A stretch of 64,000 bases of DNA from Hydrogenimonas urashimensis (lineage in GTDB: Bacteria; Campylobacterota; Campylobacteria; Campylobacterales; Hydrogenimonadaceae): positions 1,476,001 through 1,540,000 of the forward strand of contig NZ_AP023212.1 of NCBI RefSeq assembly GCF_016593255.1. The letters are read 5' to 3'. The notes beneath the pieces were generated by a model, which saw only the letters and a list, made by a program, of their open reading frames with translations, made no database searches and had not been told where the DNA came from. Made by a program: the position numbers and the translations under genes. Shown piece by piece: positions 27,237 through 35,134 of the stretch; the stretch's first letter is position 1; the number at the start of each line of letters is the position of its first letter.

Positions 27237-27834
27237 TATTCTTTTCACTTTTGCGACTCTTTTTCTCTGTTTCGATCTCCTCGTCGCCGATCTTCTTGGC
27301 GCCCAGCCCCATGCCGACCAGGGCCGCGCCGTCGAAAAAGAGGCTGATGCCAACAAAAAGCCCGACCAGCACCAAGGAGCTGACGGGCCATCCCACCAGC
27401 AGAATGATGGCCAGGACGATGGAAAGGATACCGTTGGTCAGCATCAACCACCACCCTTTGTTGGGTTTGTAGTGCCAGCCCAGAGTCAGGCTCGAATAGG
27501 CGTCCATCAACAGATAGACCACCAGCAAAATCGCCGTGGCCGCCACACCCGGCAGCGGGAAGAACATCAGCAAAAAGGCGGTGATGACGGAGATCGTTGG
27601 CTTGACCCACGCTCCGATGTGCCCGCCGTAGTTCTTCCAGGTGTTGTATCCCTGCACGAGGCCGCTGAAAAGAAAGAGCCACGCCAGGAAATAGACGGTC
27701 ACCACCGACATCAATGTCGGCGCCAAGAGGCCGACGAGTCCCAGCACCATCATTAAAACACCCGCGATGACGGTCTGGCCGCTATACTTTTTCAGCGTCT
27801 CCTTGTCGAACTGGAATCGCCCGATGATGGTCAT
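27232..27834 (-). CDS. HdeD-family (DUF308) membrane protein
   Basis: 200 aa with six predicted membrane helices and the duplicated DUF308 pattern of HdeD acid-resistance proteins (VYFLAWLFLFSGLVQG and LFVGISLFFDGAALVG). Its ATG overlaps the yfdX stop (ATGA). The current stop lies in the terminal repeat of the adjacent mobile element; without the element the reading frame would continue a few residues (NKTEMK) to a TAA. HdeD proteins are linked to envelope stress and acid resistance in enterobacteria; the role here is inferred. Confidence 0.85.
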   Translation of the reverse strand: MTIIGRFQFDKETLKKYSGQTVIAGVLMMVLGLVGLLAPTLMSVVTVYFLAWLFLFSGLVQGYNTWKNYGGHIGAWVKPTISVITAFLLMFFPLPGVAATAILLVVYLLMDAYSSLTLGWHYKPNKGWWLMLTNGILSIVLAIILLVGWPVSSLVLVGLFVGISLFFDGAALVGMGLGAKKIGDEEIETEKKSRKSEKNN

Positions 27835-28715
27835 TTTTCACTCTTTTTCCCGCTGACGTTCTTCGTCGCGTTCTCTTTGAATTCTTTGAGTTTTTCGATC
27901 AGCTCCTTGAAGAGCTTTTCCGCTTTGTTGGGCCCTTTCACCTCTTTTTCGATCTTCTCGATCGCCTCATCCAGCATTTTATAAGTCGTATCGCTGCTGC
28001 TGGTGTATCCCAACGCTTTGGCCACTTTCAGCTCGTTTCGGGCCGCCTCGAGATGCTTGAGAGCCTGCTCTTTGTCCTTTTTGGCCACCGTACTGGCCGC
28101 TTCGATCAGCGCCTGGGCTTTCAGCAGAGGCAGGGGAATGACGATCTGGTTCTGCACCAGCGTTCCCAGCGCCATTTCGAGTACATCGCGTGCCTCTTTC
28201 ACCTTGCCCTCGTTGAGGTATTTGGCCGCCAGTTTCAATGCCTGCGGATAGGATACCAGAGGCAGATTGACGCTGATGACGTCGATTTCGCTCTGAAGAG
28301 TGTTCAAAAGGCGCCGTGCCGCCTGGACATCGCCCACCGCCAGCAGTTTCTTGACCGCCGCCAGGCTCTTTTCGATGCTCTTTGCATCACCTATGTACTC
28401 GGTGGCGACGATGGAGGAGTCGATGGGCAGCAGAGCCGGTGCATCGGGATGCTCCAGCACCACTTCCAGCTTGCCGATCGCTTTCTCAAGGTCGGCCTTC
28501 GCTTTTTTCACATTTTTCTTGTCCAGATCCACCAGAACCTGCTGGGTCAAAGCCACGGCTTCCACCGCTTCCTGAACCACTTCGAGCTGCTCGTTCTTCG
28601 CTCTTTTCTCCGCTTTCTGGACCGCATGTTTGCTGACCTGCGCGGAAGTTTCCGCCATCGCGGCCGGAGCAGCGAGCAGGGCTGCCGCCACGAGGGAAAT
28701 CCATACTTTTTTCAT
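27831..28715 (-). CDS. YfdX family periplasmic protein
   Basis: 294 aa. Signal peptide MKKVWISLVAAALLAAPAAMA with likely cleavage after residue 21. The mature protein is helical, Ala/Lys/Glu-rich, with the YfdX-type segments LLPIDSSIVATEYIGD and INVNLPL-like ISVNLPLVSYPQA. YfdX in E. coli is acid-induced and periplasmic. A longer in-frame start (28772) is unlikely because it precedes the signal peptide. Forms a two-gene unit with the HdeD-like gene. Confidence 0.85.
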   Translation of the reverse strand: MKKVWISLVAAALLAAPAAMAETSAQVSKHAVQKAEKRAKNEQLEVVQEAVEAVALTQQVLVDLDKKNVKKAKADLEKAIGKLEVVLEHPDAPALLPIDSSIVATEYIGDAKSIEKSLAAVKKLLAVGDVQAARRLLNTLQSEIDVISVNLPLVSYPQALKLAAKYLNEGKVKEARDVLEMALGTLVQNQIVIPLPLLKAQALIEAASTVAKKDKEQALKHLEAARNELKVAKALGYTSSSDTTYKMLDEAIEKIEKEVKGPNKAEKLFKELIEKLKEFKENATKNVSGKKSEK

Positions 28716-28839
28716 CTGTCGCTCCTTTTTCCGGTTGGGGTTGTCAGGGCCCGTTGCATGTGGGCACCTCATCGATTTTACGTGTCGTTATTGTAGAAAA
28801 AAGAGAGGAAGGGTTCTGCTACCCAGGTATCATTTAGCA

Positions 28840-29002
28840 ACTGATCTTACGCAAAACATGAGCAAAGCCCATGTTTTCTAAAGAAACATCCCTTCGGGAC
28901 CGCCTCGCTTGTTTTGGCGGGGACTGGCCGTCCCCTGCACCCCCCTAAAGCTTCGAAATCAGAGATTTCGAGATGACGTTCCGCTTTTTGCGTAACGTCA
29001 GT
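28840..29002. mobile_element. 163-bp MITE-like element (copy C) between corA and yfdX
   Basis: Ends ACTGATCTTACGC and GCGTAACGTCAGT, flanked by TAGCA (28835-28839) and TGGCA (29003-29007), a near-match 5-bp duplication. It shares the interior of copies B and D (AGCAAAGCCCATG, GGGGACTGGCCGTCCCC, CACCCCCCTAAAG) plus about 38 extra bases after the first hairpin that themselves form a hairpin (TCCC TTCGG GA). Confidence 0.85.
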
Positions 29003-29008
29003 TGGCAA

Positions 29009-29818
29009 CTATTCGGAATGTTTTTTGAATCGCAGGCGGAATTTCCGGGTTTTTTGCATATTCATAAGGATGAAAGGTATCAAAAAGAGCACTTCGAGCA
29101 GAAGAGATATAATCACCACTTTCACGGTGCCGTGGGGATCGTCGGTGTAGGGTAAACCACCCGTATTCATGCCGAAAAATCCGGTTACCAGGGTCAGCGG
29201 CAGGAAAATGGCGGAGATAATGGTGAGCCAGTACATGTTGCGGTTCATCCGCTCGTCCACTTTGGCCCGGTAGAAGTCGTAGAGGTTGTCCAGTTTGTCC
29301 ATCGCCGCCTTGGCCAGGTCGCGGATGCGCCCCATATGCTCCATCAAATCGGCGAAGGCGAGCGCCTGGAACCCTTCTTGCTTTTTGTGATAACGGACGA
29401 AAAGTTCGAACGCCAGGGAGGCATGGAACATAAGACGGTGAATCAGCGAAACGTCTTTTTTGTAGGCGATCCACCGGGCCATGAAATCTTTCGGAAGCGA
29501 CCCGTCGTAAAGCGTCTCTTCGAGCTGCTCTATCTCGAAATGGTAGCGCTGCATATCCTTGATGAGCCTCTCGGTTTTGGTATCCAAAAACTCGTACATA
29601 TCTTCCAAAGTCCCGGAGGTCTCCAGCCTTTTCGCTTTTCTGTCGAAACGGTAGCAGAGACCGTTTTCTACGACAAAAGCGTAGGAAACGATATCGAGCC
29701 CTCTCTCCGTCATTTCCGGCAGACGCAGAATCAACACGGCATAATCCTCTCCCATCTCGAAATGGGAAGGGTGGCTGGCGTTTTCGATATCTTCCAGCAG
29801 CAGCGCGTCGATTTTCAT
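29009..29818 (-). CDS. corA: CorA-family divalent metal ion transporter
   Basis: 269 aa. A cytoplasmic alpha/beta funnel is followed by two C-terminal transmembrane helices, with the diagnostic GMN motif between them (TGFFGMNTGG). Shorter than E. coli CorA (316 aa) but typical for Campylobacterota. Could carry Mg, Co or Ni. ATG 29818 overlaps the regulator stop by 1-4 bp, so it belongs to the cyclase-Crp-corA transcript. Its stop is 6 bp before mobile element copy C. Confidence 0.9.
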   Translation of the reverse strand: MKIDALLLEDIENASHPSHFEMGEDYAVLILRLPEMTERGLDIVSYAFVVENGLCYRFDRKAKRLETSGTLEDMYEFLDTKTERLIKDMQRYHFEIEQLEETLYDGSLPKDFMARWIAYKKDVSLIHRLMFHASLAFELFVRYHKKQEGFQALAFADLMEHMGRIRDLAKAAMDKLDNLYDFYRAKVDERMNRNMYWLTIISAIFLPLTLVTGFFGMNTGGLPYTDDPHGTVKVVIISLLLEVLFLIPFILMNMQKTRKFRLRFKKHSE

Positions 29819-30495
29819 CAATACTCCTCTTCCACTTTCTCCAGCAGTTTCTTCACATCGTTGACGGCGAGTTTCTTGCGCTCGATATTGAGGATTCCCT
29901 CTTTTTTGAGCTGCTGCAGGTGGCGGTTGACCACGTGGCGCACCGTTCCAATCATTGAGGCGATCTCGTCGTGGGAGAGGTTCTGCAGCAGTCCCAGACG
30001 CCTGGCCGGATTTTTCAGGTCGAGGTTCTTCAATATCAGTTTCATCAGGCGCGTGGAAGTGTCGTAGAGCGAAAGGTCCGTCGCCAGCTCCTCGACCTGG
30101 CGCATCTGCCTGGCCAGATAGGGGAAAAAGGCGCGGTTGAAGGCCGGGTTGGTGTCGAGCCACTCCCGCACCTTGTCGATGGGGAGCTCCAGCGCCTTGA
30201 CATGATCGATCGCTTCGGTCATCACCTCGTGGCGACGGCCGTCCAGCACCGTCAGCACGTCGAACATGTCGTGAGGTCCAAGCAGATAGAGTGTCTGCTC
30301 CCGATTGTTCTGGGGGTTGTAGCGATAGACCTTGATACGCCCTTCCAGCAGGATGTAAAAATGGCGCAATGTGTCGTCGGAGTCCATCGCCGGCGAGCCT
30401 TTTGGGTACTCCCGTATCACGCCGATGCGGTTGATTTGGTCGATGAGATGCCGGCTGAGGCCGTGAAAAGGTTCAAGTTTGGTCAGATGCAACAC
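29818..30495 (-). CDS. Crp/Fnr-family transcriptional regulator
   Basis: 225 aa. A cyclic-nucleotide-binding-like beta-roll (about 25-120; LEGRIKVYRYNP, LLGPHDMF) and a C-terminal winged helix (about 150-205; LSHDEIASMIGTVRHVVNRHLQQL). No N-terminal cysteine cluster, so it is not an Fe-S FNR. Ligand unknown. Its start lies 23 bp inside the upstream GGDEF gene and its end overlaps corA. Confidence 0.9.
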   Translation of the reverse strand: MLHLTKLEPFHGLSRHLIDQINRIGVIREYPKGSPAMDSDDTLRHFYILLEGRIKVYRYNPQNNREQTLYLLGPHDMFDVLTVLDGRRHEVMTEAIDHVKALELPIDKVREWLDTNPAFNRAFFPYLARQMRQVEELATDLSLYDTSTRLMKLILKNLDLKNPARRLGLLQNLSHDEIASMIGTVRHVVNRHLQQLKKEGILNIERKKLAVNDVKKLLEKVEEEY

Positions 30496-31585
30496 GGAAA
30501 GTCCTTCGATCGTAGAGTTGGTAGCGGTTTTTCCCGCTCTGTTTGGCCAGATACATGGCCATATCTGCGAATTTTTTCAGATCCGATGCGTTTTCGCTGT
30601 CGAGGGGGCAGCGGCTGATGCCGATACTGGCGGAGATGGCCCCGATTTTTCCCTCGGCATAGGGCTGGGAAAGGGCGTGGAGCAGTGTGCCCGCCAGACG
30701 GTCCAGGACATCCGGCGCCACACCAGGAACCAAAACCGCGAATTCGTCACCTCCGAGCCGAAATACGGAAAGATCGTTTCGTGAAGCGAATCTTTCAAGG
30801 CGTCCGGCCACCTCTTTGAGCACCCGGTCGCCCACACCGTGGCCAAAACGGTCGTTAACCTGCTTGAATCCGTCCAGGTCGATGAACATCATGGCAAAAG
30901 GGGTGCGTAACGCCAAAGATTCACGCAGCCGGCTGTCGAAGGCGAAGCGGTTCCCGAGTTCGGTCAGGCTGTCATGCATCGCGTTGTACTCCATGTTGTT
31001 CAAAATCGCCTTGAGCTGAAGCCGGTTGCGTTCGATCCGATAGATAAGCCGCAGCATGAAAAGGGGCAGTATCAGGGTGGCAAGGGCAAGATAGAGCATA
31101 AAGATTGTATGGGTGTGCCAGTAGGGGACGAAGAGATAGAGACCCGCCAGTGCCATCAGGACAAAACCCATGGCGACATAAAGATATTTCGGACCGAACC
31201 GCATCCCGTTGCCCAGAATGACCCAGATATAAAGAAGGCTGAAAAGAAATCCCGTCTCTTTCAATGTCGCGACCAGGAGTGAAGTGACGGCGATATCGAG
31301 GAAAATGACAAAGATTTTTCTGGCCCGACGAAACCGCTCGGGTGCGTTGGCCAGCAGTCGAAAGTGTACAAAAGCCAGAACGATGTACAGAACGATACCG
31401 CTCCAGAAAGGATGAAGCGCAATCTTGCGTTCCGGGGTAAGCCAGGCAAGAATCGGTACGAGAATGACGATAAAAAGAAGACGTGTAACCGCCTGACGCC
31501 GCTCTTCGCTGTATTCGTTTTCGGTTTCCGCCGTATCACCCGTTTTAGGAAGCGGCGGTGGGAGAGTGTACTTGTTTTTTCTCAT
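30473..31585 (-). CDS. Membrane diguanylate cyclase with about six N-terminal helices
   Basis: 370 aa. A polar N-terminus (1-32), then about six transmembrane helices (33-195, few residues exposed), a short helix, then GGDEF domain (about 210-360) with intact RLGGDEF and FGHGVGDRVL. No RxxD I-site at the standard position is evident. The signal is probably sensed in the membrane. Followed with overlap by the Crp-like regulator. Confidence 0.88.
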   Translation of the reverse strand: MRKNKYTLPPPLPKTGDTAETENEYSEERRQAVTRLLFIVILVPILAWLTPERKIALHPFWSGIVLYIVLAFVHFRLLANAPERFRRARKIFVIFLDIAVTSLLVATLKETGFLFSLLYIWVILGNGMRFGPKYLYVAMGFVLMALAGLYLFVPYWHTHTIFMLYLALATLILPLFMLRLIYRIERNRLQLKAILNNMEYNAMHDSLTELGNRFAFDSRLRESLALRTPFAMMFIDLDGFKQVNDRFGHGVGDRVLKEVAGRLERFASRNDLSVFRLGGDEFAVLVPGVAPDVLDRLAGTLLHALSQPYAEGKIGAISASIGISRCPLDSENASDLKKFADMAMYLAKQSGKNRYQLYDRRTFRVASDQT

Positions 31586-31595
31586 GGAGCGGTCT

Positions 31596-32306
31596 TCAGA
31601 AGTCGAGCCCGAAACTGCCGAAGCTGCCCATGGTGGGATCCATATGCCCCATCTGCGTGCTTTTTGTCCTCAGCATCAGGATGTCGCTTTTCGGATCGAT
31701 CCCCTGGGGACAGACGGCTGTGCATTCACCGCAGAGGGTGCAATCCCAGACGCCGTTTTGCTGGATGGCGTCGATTTTGCTTTTGGCATCGCCCTCCCGG
31801 GGATCGGCCACATAGCGCCATGCCCGTGTCAGGGCGAAGGGGCCGGCGAAGAGGGGGAGGGTCTCGAAAACGGGGCAGGCGCTGTAGCAGGAGTGGCAGA
31901 GAATGCAGTCGCTCTGCACTTCGGTACGCTTCTCTTCTTCGGGCGTCACGACCGCATCCGCAACCGGTGCCTCCAGCCACGCCTTGACGCGCCTGAGGGT
32001 GTCAAATCCCCCGTTCTGGTCGGTTACGAGATCCTTGATGACCGGTGCGAAACGCAGCGGCTCCACCAGATCCCCCTCTTTGGGTTTGTAGGCGCACGCC
32101 AGCACTTCACGCCCGTTGACCCGAACGGCGCAGCTGCCGCAGACACAGCTTCGGCAGCCCGACCGGAAGGTCAGTGTGGGATCTTTTTGGGTTTTGATAA
32201 AAGTGAGCGCCTCCAGCAGCGTCTGTCCCTCCTCGACGGCCCACTCCTGCACCACCTCCGAGGGTTTGCGGGCAGCGTGAAAGCGCCGGATGCGTATGGT
32301 AATCAT
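31596..32306 (-). CDS. Fumarate reductase/succinate dehydrogenase iron-sulfur subunit
   Basis: 236 aa FrdB/SdhB-like electron-transfer subunit. A plant-type [2Fe-2S] domain (CRSCVCGSC, residues 51-59, and Cys71), then bacterial ferredoxin-type cluster ligands CILCHSCYSACP and CTLCGECTAVCP. The last 20 residues are Met/Gly-rich. It overlaps the small coiled-coil gene (ATGA). No membrane-anchor subunit is seen in the operon. Confidence 0.9.
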   Translation of the reverse strand: MITIRIRRFHAARKPSEVVQEWAVEEGQTLLEALTFIKTQKDPTLTFRSGCRSCVCGSCAVRVNGREVLACAYKPKEGDLVEPLRFAPVIKDLVTDQNGGFDTLRRVKAWLEAPVADAVVTPEEEKRTEVQSDCILCHSCYSACPVFETLPLFAGPFALTRAWRYVADPREGDAKSKIDAIQQNGVWDCTLCGECTAVCPQGIDPKSDILMLRTKSTQMGHMDPTMGSFGSFGLDF

Positions 32307-32509
32307 TTCAAATCCCCTTCGTAATCATCCTCGCAGCAGTTGCCGCCCGCTTCGTACTCCTCTTCCCACGGCCGCAGCTCTCTTTCGACCGTCTCGATCA
32401 GCTGCTCCACCTCTTCGAGCCTCTTTTCCGCTTCGTCCAACTCCTTTTCGAGCCTCTCCGCCGTAATCTCGTCCCGTTTCCCGTTTCCGATTTCCCGTTT
32501 TTCGTTCAT
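32303..32509 (-). CDS. Small coiled-coil protein between FrdA-like and FrdB-like genes
   Basis: 68 aa, highly charged; residues about 15-50 form a coiled coil (EKELDEAEKRLEEVEQLIET), followed by an acidic tail with a Cys pair (GGNCCEDDYEGD). ATGA overlaps on both sides show it belongs to the operon. No family recognised; it may be an extra subunit or assembly factor. The 5' end (NEKREIGNGKRDE) is encoded by a short repetitive GGGAAAC-type stretch. Confidence 0.65.
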   Translation of the reverse strand: MNEKREIGNGKRDEITAERLEKELDEAEKRLEEVEQLIETVERELRPWEEEYEAGGNCCEDDYEGDLK

Positions 32510-34125
32510 TCCATTCCCTCAAATTCATTGCAGAGCGTTTCCGCTTCCTTCCATGAAAGCGAATGAACGCCCGCAAACTTTTCGTCATCTTCTGCGGGAT
32601 AGTCCTCCCGCTGATGGGCCCCACGCGATTCATTGCGGCTGATCATGCATACCAGTGCCGCTTCGGCAAGCTCCACCATGTTGCCGAATTCGATGAATTC
32701 GATCAGGTTCGTATTGTATTCACGGCTCTTGTCGGCGATGCCCATGAACGGCAGTTCTCTTTGCATCTGCCGAATCGCCGACAAGACCCCTTTGAGCCCC
32801 ATTTCGTCACGTACGATGCCGGCGTTGCGATAGAAAATCTTACCCATGAAGTCGCGTTTTTCGTAAAAGTCGATCTGATTCGTAAAGTGGGGAACCGCCG
32901 CGACGAAGGCACGGTCTTTTTCAAACTGCGCACTCCCTTTCGGTGTCGCCTCGCCGTTTTGGCGCGCGAATGTTACGGCATTCTCACCCGCTTCGCGTCC
33001 GAACACGATCGTCTCCAGCAGCGAATTGCCTCCCAGTCTGTTGGCACCATGCACGCGGGCGTTGGCACACTCTCCCGCTGCGAAGAGCCCTTTGACCTTC
33101 GTCATATGCCCCCTATCGACGTCGATGCCTCCCATCGTGTAATGGGCCACCGGTTTGATCGGAATCAGGTCGGTGACGGGGTCGACACCTTCGTAGAGTT
33201 TCGCGAGCTTCCTCTCCTGGGGAAGATTCTCTTCGATGAAAGCCTCTCCCAGATGGCGGATATCCAGAAACACAACTTCACCGCTCTCGAGTTGTTCCCA
33301 GATCGCTTTGGCGATCTCGTCCCGCGTCTTGAGTTCGTCGACGAAACGCTCCCCCCTGGAGTTGAGCAGCTTTCCGCCCGCGCCTCTGGCGCTTTCACTA
33401 ATGAGGATACCGCTGCGTTTTAGAGCGGTTGGATGGAACTGGACGAACTCCAGATCGCTCAAAATACAACCTGCCCGGATCGCCGCCGCCACGCCGTCTC
33501 CGGTGGTGGCGGTGGAGTTGGTCGTGAATCCCCGGTAGAGCCCCGCGTATCCGCCGCTGGCGATGACAACACTTTTGGCCCCCAGCGCCTTCACCTCACC
33601 GCTTCGCATTTCGATCGCCGTGACACCCAGCACCCGGTTCTCCTCGACGATGAAGTTGAGAAGATAGTACTCGTCCAGGAACTCGATTCCCCTTTTGAGG
33701 GCACTGTCGTAGAGGGTGTGAAGGATTTTGAGTCCCGTATAGTCCTGGGCGTAGCATGCCCGCTTGCCGCTGGCACCTCCGAGTCTGCGCTGGGCCACTT
33801 TTCCGTTTTCAAGACGGCTGAAGGGAGTCCCGAGTCCGTCGAGCCACGCGATCGCTTCGGGTGCTTTTTCGCAAAGACGGCGGACCATCGCCTCTTCCGC
33901 CAGCGTGTGGGCCGAGCGCATCGTGTCCGCGATGTGCGCTTCCACGCTGTCGGGCGCCACATGGCCAAGGGCCGCGTTGATGCCGCCCTGGGCCATCGAA
34001 GTCTGGGAGCGGGTAGGCCGCATCTTTCCGAGCACGGCCACTTTCGCACCGCTCTCATGCGCCGCCAGGGCCGCCGAGAGTCCGGCACTTCCGCCGCCGA
34101 CAATCAAAACATCCATTGTTTTCAC
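32506..34125 (-). CDS. Fumarate reductase/succinate dehydrogenase-like flavoprotein, non-covalent FAD type
   Basis: 539 aa. Rossmann FAD motif VLIVGGGSAGLSAA at the N-terminus, active-site FHPTAL, RGAGGKLLN and AHYTMGGI, and HGANRLGGNSLLE, which is the Frd/Sdh form rather than the L-aspartate oxidase form. The position that carries the covalent FAD His in standard SdhA/FrdA (SHT motif) is Gln here (SQTSMAQGG), so FAD is probably not covalently bound. No Tat signal, so it is cytoplasmic. First gene of a three-gene operon. Confidence 0.88.
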   Translation of the reverse strand: MKTMDVLIVGGGSAGLSAALAAHESGAKVAVLGKMRPTRSQTSMAQGGINAALGHVAPDSVEAHIADTMRSAHTLAEEAMVRRLCEKAPEAIAWLDGLGTPFSRLENGKVAQRRLGGASGKRACYAQDYTGLKILHTLYDSALKRGIEFLDEYYLLNFIVEENRVLGVTAIEMRSGEVKALGAKSVVIASGGYAGLYRGFTTNSTATTGDGVAAAIRAGCILSDLEFVQFHPTALKRSGILISESARGAGGKLLNSRGERFVDELKTRDEIAKAIWEQLESGEVVFLDIRHLGEAFIEENLPQERKLAKLYEGVDPVTDLIPIKPVAHYTMGGIDVDRGHMTKVKGLFAAGECANARVHGANRLGGNSLLETIVFGREAGENAVTFARQNGEATPKGSAQFEKDRAFVAAVPHFTNQIDFYEKRDFMGKIFYRNAGIVRDEMGLKGVLSAIRQMQRELPFMGIADKSREYNTNLIEFIEFGNMVELAEAALVCMISRNESRGAHQREDYPAEDDEKFAGVHSLSWKEAETLCNEFEGME

Positions 34126-34163
34126 TCCGCCATTTTTTCTCCAATTATATCAGCCCGCTATGT

Positions 34164-34169
34164 TATACT
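34164..34169 (+). promoter_or_regulatory. Predicted -10 element for the EI24 gene
   Basis: TATACT within ATGTTATACTC, about 42 bp before the ATG at 34211, in the divergent gap with the flavoprotein gene. Confidence 0.35.
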
Positions 34170-34210
34170 CTATAAAACCGAACATTGATTTTCACAGATA
34201 AGGAAAAGTC

Positions 34211-35017
34211 ATGGAAAACCGATCTCCGGCCTATACCGAGGGCGCTCTTTTGGCCAGAGCGCTTTCCGATTTCTTCACGACCAGGTTCATGGTCCTTTCG
34301 ACCGCTCCTTTCCTGATCACGATGTTTTTGGCATTTTTTCTGCTCTTCCAGGTCTCCGGGGAGTTTTTCGACATGCTCAACGCGGCGGCCCAGGCGTCAC
34401 AGAATCCCGATGCCGCCGCCGCACAGAACGAACTGGCACAGTTTGCGAAGGAGTATCCCATCATATCCGCCATTGCGGGGAGCTTCGTTTTCAAAGCGGT
34501 GGCCGGGACCCTCTTTTACATCGTGGGCGGCGGTGTGGCGGTACTGGCATCGGTCATCATAGCCGTAATCATCGTCGGATTCTTCACCCCGATGATCGTC
34601 AGAGAGATACAAAAACGGCACTATCCCCATGTCGAGCGCAAGGCGACGGTACCGGTTTGGGACTATCTGCTTTTTATGCTGGGTCAGCTCACGCTTTTTC
34701 TCCTTTTTCTTCTCGTCTCGCTGCCTTTCTGGTTCATCCCGGTGCTTGGCATCGTCGCGATGAACGCCCCGTTCTACTTCCTCTTCCACAAACTTCTGAC
34801 ACGGGATGTCGCCGGGGAGATTTTCGGCAAAGAGGAGATGAAAGCGGTTTTTGCCCAGGCCAAATGGCGCATTATGACCACCACACTCATCCTTTACCTC
34901 CTCTCTCTCATTCCCGGGGTCGGTATTTTGGGCCAGGTCTTTTTCGTCATCGTCCTGGCCCACCAGTTTTTCCAGGAGGCGGCGAGGCTGCGCGGCGCGA
35001 TGATAAAAAGCATCTGA
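34211..35017 (+). CDS. EI24-domain (CysZ-like) membrane protein
   Basis: 268 aa with about four membrane segments and the EI24/CysZ-type arrangement: N-terminal FFTTRFMVLSTAPF, then the core GFFTPMIVREIQ and the C-terminal WRIMTTTLILYLLSLIPGVG pattern. CysZ is a sulphate permease in enterobacteria, but the wider family is uncharacterised. Good ribosome site (AAGGAAAAG). Confidence 0.78.
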   Translation: MENRSPAYTEGALLARALSDFFTTRFMVLSTAPFLITMFLAFFLLFQVSGEFFDMLNAAAQASQNPDAAAAQNELAQFAKEYPIISAIAGSFVFKAVAGTLFYIVGGGVAVLASVIIAVIIVGFFTPMIVREIQKRHYPHVERKATVPVWDYLLFMLGQLTLFLLFLLVSLPFWFIPVLGIVAMNAPFYFLFHKLLTRDVAGEIFGKEEMKAVFAQAKWRIMTTTLILYLLSLIPGVGILGQVFFVIVLAHQFFQEAARLRGAMIKSI

Positions 35018-35094
35018 GTCAGCCAGACTGTAATATTCGTGAATAAAACCGCTCTGTGACTTTTGGCTAGGTGACGTTGGCGGAACCTTTGAGA

Positions 35095-35100
35095 TATAAT
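35095..35100 (+). promoter_or_regulatory. Predicted -10 element for glnS
   Basis: TATAAT in TTTGAGATATAATTGC, 34 bp before the glnS ATG. Confidence 0.45.
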
Positions 35101-35134
35101 TGCATTTTCAAAAACAAATGGCGGGCAAAATAAG

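Noticed and set aside
32440-32520. Repetitive GGGAAAC-like stretch at the start of the 68-aa gene, similar in style to 48030-48062.
   Set aside because: Too short and imperfect to call a repeat family; it may be simple codon bias for Lys/Arg/Glu.
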